DNA of 64,000 nt, taken from NCBI RefSeq assembly GCF_963678635.1, contig NC_087066.1:38201755-38265754 (forward strand), written 5' to 3'. Below the pieces are notes generated by a model. That model searched no databases, had not been told where the DNA came from, and was given only the letters and a program-made list of their open reading frames with translations. Below are positions 23,531 to 33,900 of this stretch, one piece after another. The stretch's first letter is position 1. Each line of letters starts with the position of its first letter. The DNA comes from Symsagittifera roscoffensis. Its lineage: Eukaryota; Xenacoelomorpha; Acoela; Convolutidae. Position numbers and translations under genes: made by a program.

Positions 23531-25778
23531 GATGTTCTCAATTGTGAAAAACAAATGACTTATAGAAAGCAATAAACAAGTTAACAATCAACGTACAAAA
23601 ATGTAATGGCAATATGTTGAACTATAGTTGCATATTGTTCCACGAAAGTATAGCCGAGGGTAAACGCACAAAAATACTCGAACGTTACAACGGGTTTGGC
23701 GCAGTTTCAATCTCACGCACCCCGCAAAGTCGTTTCCTTTATAAAATCACAAATGTGAGCCAAACTTGAAATAACATAAAATAGACAGACCTGCGTAACT
23801 GCGTTCGAACAAAACGAATTCAAAAATATTCAAAAAATGGCCTTGCCCGAACTTGAATGACAGGTTTTTGACTGTCAAAACCGTGTTTTGCCAAAAGTGT
23901 CAACGCTCTCACAAGTTAAAACTTTGATGCTGAGTATAGCCATACTATTATAAAAGACTTTATCGAAAAACCATCAAGAAATCACTTAATTTTGTTCTCA
24001 CAAGTTAGTTTTATTGTATAATTTGAGTCAGCACACCTAAATTTCGAGAACTGTTATCATTTCCAGTAAGCATTATTAAAATATTCCACTTTTTTTTTTT
24101 TCATTTTTTACGAACCTGCTGCCTTGTAGCTGATAAAGCTATATAATAGATTACGGGTCTTCCACTTCTTGATCCGAATTTTGAAGCAAACGGAATATTC
24201 ATGCTTGATGTGGTTTATTTCTTAATCAGTCAGCTTTTGGCAATCGAAGTAATAGTTCCTAACAAAAAACTAATATCTAAACGAAGATACCGTATCATCA
24301 TGTGGAAAAAAAAATTTCTCCAAAAGGCTATGCATTGCACTAATTTAAAAAAAAACTACTTTTGCGCGAATAATTTATGCGCACTTTCAAGATTTAATTC
24401 ATGTTGCTGAAAGCTCAACGCGATCTATTTATGAGTGGCGAGCAATCCCGCACAACAAAATTGTTCCAATTTATTTTGATGATAGCTCAGTGGTCGCATT
24501 AATTTTGTACGACTAATATTTGTACACTTAATTTATATTGTCCAAAATTTATAGTTTTCAATATTTTCTTTTATCAAAACCTTTTCGAGACCAATCTAAG
24601 GGAAGTCGGAATATCCAGAGCTTTGAACTGATATACTAGCAGTCTTGATTGGCCTGAACTTATAAATTTTCCAAGTTTTCAAGTTTCATACTAGCAGAGT
24701 TGAAAAAAAATTGATCCGGATTGCTTGAAATTGAACAAAACTGCTTGTATGAGGGCAAAGCTTTGAATGTTTTGACTACTTTTTAAACTATATGGATCAG
24801 TGTTTGCCTAATAAAACAATGAAATTTTCATAAAACAAAGGAAAGAAATTTAAGAAAATTTTCGAGGTTTTTCTGAAAATTATCACCCCACTCGCCATAA
24901 AGATTGTAAAGTGATAGAGTTTGCTACCAGTAACGTATGGCAAATATGACAAATAGCCTGCTTTCACCAATTTGAATGATTTATAAGACGGACTAAACTT
25001 CCACCTACGCCCGTTAATTGTCCCAAATTGGCCAAATTTGCAATCTTTAAAACCTCGTAATTTTACTTTAAAAAAATCAGAGGTGAAATATCTTTTCATA
25101 ATTAAGCTCAACTGAATAATGCCTTTCGGCTGATTGTGCGAACAATGCTTGTGGAAAACTCCATAAAAAATTTTTAGTTAACAAGCGGGAAATCTTCGAA
25201 AGTCGGAACCATAATCTTTACCTCTAAGTAAATGATACACCGTTATTTTTTTGCGCAAAACAAAAATTGCGACTCACTTTTTCAGGAATCGGAAAGAAGA
25301 AGTATCACTCTCTGCATAAAAAAGTTCGGTATTGCACAAAAAAACTGTAGATGGACTGAATCAGGTATCATGTTAAAACATTTTTGTCGCAAATGAGCCG
25401 GCTTATAATGCATTCCGAAAAAATTCCCATTTCAAGATTGAGCTGATGATTGAGCTGATGAAATTTTTGGTGCCGGAAGGGCTAAAGGACACTTCAAAAA
25501 CAAGGTTTACGCAAATTTAAATTTTAGTTTCTACTCAGTGGCTTCATTCGCTCTAAATATGAAAAAATTTAGAGTTTTCATAATATCGATAGAAGTCACG
25601 ACTGCAACTGCTTTTGAAGTGATATATTTCTCGGCCCTGTCTGACCTTTTTTTTATTTCTCAGTTTGCGTTGAAATTAAATAAAAATCCTTTGACGACGG
25701 AGCCCTTTGTCGACGGAGCACTTTGTCGACAGAAATACGAAGATTCTTCAAACTTTGACGAAAGAACAAAAAATCTAC
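23531..25778. other. Gene-free stretch with dispersed repeats (copy B)
   Basis: This is the counterpart of 5641-7928 and has no coding region. A diverged dispersed TIR repeat lies at about 24715-25190. 16-bp repeats with TTTGTCGACGGAGC lie at about 25690-25735, about 50 bp before the retroelement insertion. Confidence 0.5.
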
Positions 25779-25782
25779 TAAC
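25779..25782. repeat. Target-site duplication, left (TAAC)
   Basis: TAAC precedes the 5' LTR and recurs at 44594-44597 after the 3' LTR. The uninterrupted site exists in copy A. Confidence 0.9.
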
Positions 25783-26190
25783 TGGAACCTGATCTAAACT
25801 ATATTTTATGATTGGATAAATTAAATGTTTTACCAATGTAAAGTATTTAATATTAACCAATCATGATCCATCTAACTAACAACCCACTTATTTGTAAGTG
25901 CTGAAGTTACTTGTAATTTCAGCACCAGAGAGATTTGAATTTAACTTAGAAATTAGTTGGACTCTCCCGAGCACTTCAGCAGCCGCAATAAACCAGTATA
26001 CCCTAGATCTATTGAGCCTAGCAGAGACTAGTTAAACAACCTGAGACTAGATAGTATAAGAGTAAGATTAGGATCGGTATTAGACTAAGAAGTTGCACGA
26101 ATCTATCCGGCCGAAAATAAGATAGCGTGACGAGCAGACGGTGTACCCTATCCGAAATTACTCTATGAGTTACACTTCGGTCCTAACTCA
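25783..26190 (+). repeat. 5' LTR (408 bp)
   Basis: It runs from TGGAACCTGATC to CCTAACTCA and matches 44186-44593 base for base as far as I can compare by eye. It holds an AATAAA at 25987-25992 and a perfect 8-bp inverted repeat GTGCTGAA...TTCAGCAC at 25898-25925. There is no classic TATA box, so the promoter is unclear. Confidence 0.95.
25987..25992 (+). promoter_or_regulatory. Polyadenylation signal in the LTR
   Basis: AATAAA occurs here and at 44390-44395 in the 3' LTR, where it would end the element's transcript. Confidence 0.5.
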
Positions 26191-26192
26191 TC

Positions 26193-26203
26193 TGGTGCGA
26201 CCA
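26193..26203 (+). other. Primer-binding site
   Basis: TGGTGCGACCA starts 2 nt after the 5' LTR and begins with TGG, complementary to a tRNA CCA end. The same 11 bases occur in the left-edge element (703-713). Confidence 0.8.
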
Positions 26204-26278
26204 TAAGTCTCGAACAAGACCTTACTAGATTAGAATTAACCAAAATTAGATTAGAAATTAGACAAAAACATTTAAAAA

Positions 26279-26512
26279 ATGTTATACGACAATAATTTAA
26301 TTGAAATGTCTCTCCGACTCAATAGATCAGAGCCAATATTCCGAACCATAATAGAACTACCCGGAATTGGAAGAAGACCTCGAACCAAAGACGACATACG
26401 ACAAAGTAGAAACTTGCCGTATAGTTATATGATAGTTCGGCAAAAGCCAGAACAAACTTTTATATTTCGAATACTACTTGCAATGAATTTAGATTTCCAT
26501 TTGCAAACATAA
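26279..26512 (+). CDS. Small leader ORF (77 aa), doubtful
   Basis: It has an ATG start in an A-rich context, 89 bp after the LTR. The product is basic, without membrane segments or known motifs. As the first ATG of the genomic RNA it would hinder gag translation unless bypassed. It may be a chance ORF. Confidence 0.25.
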   Translation: MLYDNNLIEMSLRLNRSEPIFRTIIELPGIGRRPRTKDDIRQSRNLPYSYMIVRQKPEQTFIFRILLAMNLDFHLQT

Positions 26513-27442
26513 AACCTTGAAGTTAATCTTCAAAATCATTTCAGGCGCTAAACAAAATTAATATTATACAATAACGATTGATAAAAAGATCTTAGATCGT
26601 TTTCCTAAAACTCTGCAGCAGTATACAAAACATGTTTGAAAAATATTTATTGGAAAATAAAAATAAAAATTAGTAGCATGACAATAAATGGTTAGTAATC
26701 ATAAATCATCCTGTTGTTCCAGCTTCATCATCTAAAACATAACAGCAATCATCAACTCACTAACACCATAAAACACTAAATCTTTCCTTTACACACATTT
26801 AAAACTTTATTAAAACTTAAATTCACTTAATTTTAAAACCAGATCATCAAGGCTTATCCTTGGATCTTAAATCATTTTCTACTTAATTAAATTTTAAATT
26901 TGATCATCAAGGCTTATCCTTGGATCAAACAGAACAATTTTGTTCTCCCCCACCCACTTAATTAGTGTCTAACGACCTCAAACGTCGATTCACTACCCAA
27001 CCCTTTCTAAAGACCCAAGACTAATAGAAATTTTTAAACAAAACTAATCATTCAAATTAGGATAAACAGTGAAGAACTTCGGTTATTCATCCTTCACTTG
27101 ACCCCCCCTCTTACCAGACCCAGGATAAATCTTAGACTTAGTAAGTTTAAAATAGTATCTAACGAACTACTCGCGTTCTAATTATACCTGAACCTTGTGG
27201 ATCGATTTACTATTCTCCAACCCTTGAACACAATCACTACCCCTAAGTAAGATTAAGTAAGTTAACACCTTAACTTATACTAGCCACGAGAAAGTAAAAA
27301 ATCATTCTTCGGAATCGATATACTTTTCTCTCCAACCCTGAACAAATAGACCCAGGTTAAGCTAACCAAAAAATCGTAAGAACTAACAGTTTAAGAAAAT
27401 AGAAATCATTTAACAACCTTTGCATCCGTCATTCTAAACCTT

Positions 27443-27910
27443 ATGTCATTTAAAAACCTAGGAAATAAACAAACAATCATTTTACACAATTGTGAAATAG
27501 ATAACAAAAAATACGACCTTGTAATCACACCTCATACACAAACAGTTGGATACATTCGCACAAAACGACAAACACTAAAGAGGAAAATAATAACTAAACA
27601 AAGACAAATAACACGAAAAAGATTTTCAAAAAATCGAAACGCATTTTCAGAATCAGAAACCAACAGTTTAGACGAACTTTACAAATTAAAAGAATCAATA
27701 GATAAAAATTACCCACAACACGATCAATTATATTTTTCTGACTCAGAAACAACTTCAAATTCATCACAAAGAGGAAAAGGAAGAATAAAAAAGCAGTATA
27801 AACACAAACCAGTACATTTATACAATTGGAATCAACCAATTCGACACATCAATAATTACATATTAACAGTCATCGAACGGAAAAATGAGTTCAACACACA
27901 CCCCAGGTGA
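27443..27910 (+). CDS. Basic 155-aa accessory ORF overlapping gag
   Basis: The product is Lys/Arg-rich. A stretch around residues 34-62 is dense in K/R (R-T-K-R-Q, L-K-R-K, I-T-K-Q-R, T-R-K-R), like a nuclear-localisation or RNA-binding region. An acidic Ser-rich patch and a second basic patch (G-K-G-R-I-K-K) follow. The ORF ends 26 nt inside gag-pol in a different frame, so it could be a separate protein translated first, or a leader exon. It shares the A-rich codon use of the element. I recognise no family. Length and basic character would suit an RNA-binding regulatory protein, but this is only a guess. Confidence 0.55.
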   Translation: MSFKNLGNKQTIILHNCEIDNKKYDLVITPHTQTVGYIRTKRQTLKRKIITKQRQITRKRFSKNRNAFSESETNSLDELYKLKESIDKNYPQHDQLYFSDSETTSNSSQRGKGRIKKQYKHKPVHLYNWNQPIRHINNYILTVIERKNEFNTHPR

Positions 27911-30900
27911 CGAAACTCCAGATGATGATGAAATCTTTCCTTTTATAGTAGACGCAGATACTGATAGAGGACAACACATATTTTGTCAAAATTTACTCGT
28001 AAATTTATTTGAACCCGGAATCAGTCCATGTAAAACAGAGTTCCCCGATGTAAAAATCAAAAGACAAATCATAGATCACTATCTAAAAGATATATGCAAC
28101 ATAACACAACAGTATGGAATCTACTCTATAGAATTCACTTCCCCAAACCATAATAATAGAACATATACTATTCAAACAGACGATCTTGATTTAGAATTTT
28201 CAAAAGTTTTTTCAGAATATATAAAAAGCATCCAATATCATAACTCACAAAGAGCAAACTCCATATTCACCAATGAAGTTTTCGCAATAATATATAGTTA
28301 TATTTCGATATTAGAAAACGAAATCCCACTAACAAATGTCTCACCGACAGAAACATCTAAACATTTGAAAGTACGACATGAAATTACACTACTCTCTAGT
28401 TATTTAAACATCATTAAAGAAAATTCCACGAAAGATGACGTTTCACAACATACCAAACACGATTTACAAAAAATTTTGGCATGGTTCATAATAGATTATT
28501 TCACACACAATATTGATTTAATTGCACAAGCAAGAAAAAATTTTAGACCCCAAAATTCGAACGATGATACCGCTATCACAGAACAATCAGATTATGTTTG
28601 GGACCCCGAATGGTCTCATCCCGCATTTATAAGCTTTCCAGAATCAATCTCAAGTCAAGCAATAGGTACAATATCTTACATAAGAGATTATGTAAGAGTA
28701 ATACCATTAACAATTGATGCAACACCATTAAACTATAATACATTTTTACCCGATACACAAAATAATAGTTTAAACTCTACAGTCATACACAACGAAAACC
28801 TCAATGGAACTAGGAATCTTACTCAACAAGATATCCAGACACCATCACACTTCATAAATGAAGAAATTGTACACACAACAACTACACAACAAAGTATTTC
28901 ACCAATACGCCCAAATTTAACAACACCAAGAAATACAAATCCTTCACAAACACAGGTAACCTTACAATCAACCGTTAAACCTTCGGTTGCCCCTAAATAT
29001 TCACATATGGATTACCAAACATACAGACCCATGACAATACCATCAAAACCACGCAAAACATTCACTAGAAACAACTTTGCAGACCATAATTATAATTATA
29101 CACATCCATCAAAAACAAATTATCAACCACAAAGGAATTTTAATCAATATACAAAACCTCGAAACTGGGATAACCCAACGGCCCAATATAATTCCAAAAA
29201 TTTTCAACCAAATCCTCCACAGGATCGCAGTGAAAATTACCCATTTTTTCAACAGAATAAAAATAAAAAACAAACATCTTATCAAATGGATTATTTATCC
29301 TCAGATGACGATTTCTTACAACCAGATATATTTGCACCAAATACTCAAGAATATCGTAGACAAGGAATACAGAGAACACGTACAAATCATAGAAATTTTT
29401 CTCCACAATCAATAGATGCACAACATCAACAACCAATTCAACAACAAAATCCAATGACTGCACACTCGTATCAAGCATCACAAATGCAAAATGAAATACC
29501 ACTCCCATATTATCTCCAACAACATGAAATAACAAGAAACCAACTTTCAAATTTTTCTCAAATGCCAAATGCAGCAGAATCATTACAAATGACAATGAAT
29601 CCATACCTAATGGGTGGATCATCAATAACATCAAACAAACCTTTAATGGTTTTCACAGGAACAGACCCTGAATACTCTGTAGAAGATTACTTAAATGCAG
29701 TAACAGCAAATTTGATTTTAAACATAGGACCTGAACCAATTAATACGCCACTACATCAAAACTGGATACATCGACGCACAGCGTTGATACAAACAACCTT
29801 AGATGGCGCAGCCCAAAAATGGTTTTCAGTACTACCTCTAGAAATAAAATCAAACTGGAAAAGATTTACACAAGAATTTTCAAAAATGTTTGACTCTGAA
29901 AGAAACAAACAACAACAAAGAGTTTTATGTAATGAAATTCGCAGATTACCAAACGAAACCATCAAGCAAATAGCAGTACGAATCGAAACACTAGTTCGAA
30001 AAGCATATTCACTAAATACACATGACTATAAAAACACAAAGATGACAGAAATCTTAATGATGACCTTAACACCACAATTAAGGAAAATAGCAATAAAAAA
30101 GAGAGCATCCCATCCTTCTTCAATTCGAGAACACGATTTAGATTTTCGAAAACTAGTAGACAAACTAGAACAAGCAGAAATCACGATGAAACTAGAAGAA
30201 ACGGAAAATCTGAAATTACAATACGTTAACAGAATTGAAACGACTCCCACTAATATAAATAATATACAGGAATCAGAAACAGACCTCGTTGAAAAAATCA
30301 CTGAAATACTCAATATTTACGAAAAGAACCCGAACTTTAAAGGCAAACCATCTTTCAAAAAATGGTGTAATTATTGCCGACGATACGGACATAGTATTTC
30401 CGAATGTAAACAAAAACAGCAAGATAGTCAAAATAAACCTCAAAAATACAAAGAACCAAATAAATCATTCTACCAATACATGAAAAAAGATCAAAATTTA
30501 CCGAACAAAACAGTTCACAGCAACAACAGTTCAGGAAAACCACTCCCGAACAATACAAATTATACAAGAAATCAATCCCCATATAACTCAAGTTATAGAG
30601 GAAGATCACCAGAACGAAGAAACGCGTATAATTCATCACAAAATCACTACAATAGACCAAATAGTAGAAATAACTACTCCAGATCAAATTCAAATACACA
30701 ACGATTTGTTTCTAGATCTAATTCCCAATCAAGAAATAACTACTATCCAAACAACCAATCACGAAATTCATCATACAATAGGAATAGAAACTACTCCTAT
30801 AATCGAAATAGAAGTTATTCAAACAACCGAAACCAGAATTACCCGAACAGTCAATCAAGGAATAACTCATATAATAGATCGAACTATAACAGACCAAACA

Positions 30901-33900
30901 ATAATTACCAAAACAGATCGCGAAATAATTCACAAAATCGACACCCAAGTTATAATAATCGTTATAGAAATTATTCCCAATCACCACACCGGAATAATAA
31001 TAACTATAATAACTCTAATAATCGTCATAGAAGCAGTACACCTAAACATCAAAGACAAATCAATCAAGTACAATCTAACCCAGAAACAACATCAGACCCC
31101 CCAGGTATTGATGACACAGTAACTGATACGTTACAACTCAATCAAATAAACTGTACATCATCAGATTCAGAAAGTGATACTGAAAACACTCTTGCTATCA
31201 ATATGATAAAAGTCGAAAATGACTATGAATCTGTCATATATGAACAACCCTTTCCATCACATATATATGAAAATCAATCAGAATTTCTTCAAAATTATTA
31301 CACTACACCCATAAATTCCACACCAACAACGCAAGAAACAAATGCAAAAAATACTACAGAACAACCCAATCAAAATGTCAAAACAAAATGCTTGAATACA
31401 AACCACATCTACCAAAATATACAAAAAGAACAACCCAAAGAAAAAATCTGGACAATACCATTTCTCTTAGAAAGCCCAAGAAATAAAGAATTTCAACCAC
31501 CAGACCTTGAAATAGATTTTTTAATTGATTCAGGAGCAGAATCAAACATAATAAACATCCCCACATGGAATGAAATAAAAACTTTACATCCAAAGCTAAC
31601 ACCTCTTGAAACCTCCAGCAAACTAGCAACAGCACAAGGATCAACATTGATAAACTACGGAAAAATACAATTATTTCTCCTCCCCACCAGAACAATGGAA
31701 CAAAGCAAAATTTTAAACAAGCCATTTAAACAAATATTCCATATCACTGATATTAAATATAATATCATTGGAATACCATTTATTTCGAAGTATATACCAA
31801 CAATTAACATCCTAAATAGTAAAATATTAATCAAAGATAAATATACAAAAACAAAAGAAACATCCCTAACATTTTTTCAAAGATTAAACAAACAACCACC
31901 ATTCTTTTCAAAATTTTATCCAATATATAACCAACAAAGAAAACACCTGAAACCACTATCAGGAAACATCTATAATTTTTCAATCAAACAAGTTCACCAA
32001 TATGATAAAGAACAAAACAAACAAAAATTTTATATGTCAGATTTTGAATTCAAACCTATTCATAAATTTTTCAAAATCACAATCTCATCAATAAAATATT
32101 TGAAAAATTCGAATTCAGATATTATTTCCTTACATGTATATAACAACACACCTTACCAAGTAACATTACCTTTAGGACTTTTAGGATATTGTGAAACCAA
32201 CGCTACAATATCACCAATACATGAAAAAGCCTATCGCGTAAATAATATACTCCAATTACTAGATATTTGCCAATCTACAATTCTTAATGAAGAATTATCT
32301 ATAAATAATATAATAAGTAACGAAAACAGAAATACGGATTATTTCACAAAAACTCCATATTTCAAACCTACATTCAACATCAGTAACTACACAGAGGACC
32401 AACAAAAATTTTTAACAATGTTTAATTTCCAACATTCACAAATAACACAAGACGAATTCGAAAAGTTAGCCAAACAGCTAATTAAATATTCATCAGTCTA
32501 TGCAACATCAAAATTCGATGTTGGCAAAATCAGTTCATCACTACATCTCCCATTAAAACCAGACGCAGTTTTCAAAAAACAGAGAGCAAGTAAAGTACCA
32601 ATTCACTTACATGATAAAGTAAACAGATTACTCGATATTTTAGAACAATACAACATTATATCACCAGTTAATAAAGAAGAACAACCAAAAGGCAACACAT
32701 TCATCAACCCCGTTATCATTCTAGCTAAAGGAGAATCATTAAAAATCGTTCTCGACGCTAGATACCTCAATTCACTCATAGATGAATCAAAATGTAATTG
32801 GCCCATTGAACCAATACAAGTTATTTTAACAAAAATAAACGGCAAATACTTTACAACCGCCGATATGAATAGTGCATACAATCAAATGCCACTAGATGAA
32901 CAATCACGACGTTTAACACAATTTGTTATCGGAAACCAACAATACGAATTTAACCGCTTATTCTATGGAATATCCATAGGACCAGCAGCATTTTCAGCTT
33001 TTATGAGCAAAATTTTTAGACCACTAATACTCAAGAAAAACGCAATCACCTATTTAGACGATGTTTTTATGCAATCACAAACAAAAGACGAAATGTTCAA
33101 AGTTTTAGAAAAATATCATCAAATACTTCAGAACGAAAATCTGAAGGCCGCCCCCGATAAATCACACTTCTTTTTGACAAGAGTTAAATTCTTAGGACAT
33201 AACATAGAAAGAAAAACAATAACTCCACTGAAATCACGCATTGACGCTATTCAAAAACTTCAACCACCAACAAATAAAAAGAAAATCCAAGAATTTCTTG
33301 GAATGTTAAACTTTTTAAGTAAATATGTTTATAAAATGCAATTATATCTACGACCATTTTACAACATCCTTAGACAACAAAATAATTTTGAATGGAATAC
33401 AGAACATCAAGCACGATTCGAAGAAATAAAGAAACTTTTAACCGAACAAATTTCAAATACAATCCCAGACCCTGATCAACCATTTTATGCAATGTGCGAT
33501 GCTTCGAACTTTGGCATCGGCGCAGCACTATTACAATCACATAATGGTACAAATAAAATGAACCTGATATCAGCAAATTCCCGATTATTCACTCAAGCAG
33601 AGCTACGACTCTCAACTCTAATGAGAGAATGTACAGCCATAATATATACACTGACAGAATATGAATTTCTGATACTTGGATCAAAACATCCCACAGTTTT
33701 ATTCACAGACCACAAACCAATCATTTTTCTTTTCACACAGAAATCTAACCCAAACCACCGAGTTTACAGATTTCAACTAATTCTAATGAAATTTCCAAAC
33801 TTACATATAGTTTGGACTGCAGGAAAAAATCTTGCATTACCAGACACCTTAAGTCGAAATACACCACCTGAATTACTTACACGAAAAACAACAGTTGAAA

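Larger units (their letters stand above)
26191..27442 (+). other. Long leader with repeated hairpin motifs
   Basis: This 1.25-kb untranslated leader holds two copies of the 25-mer around CAAGGCTTATCCTTG (26842-26866 and 26902-26926), each able to form a small hairpin. It also has three imperfect copies of a module TCGATNNACT...CCAACCCT (about 26985, 27201 and 27313), and GACCCAGG/GACCCAAG motifs. Such repeats may serve packaging or dimerisation. A 77-codon ORF at 26279-26512 starts with ATG; its product is not recognisable and may be a chance or regulatory upstream ORF. Confidence 0.5.

Noticed and set aside
29077-31122. Open frames in the other frames of gag-pol (both strands)
   Set aside because: They are shadows of the biased A-rich coding frame; repeated ATA/ATT codons make long chance frames.
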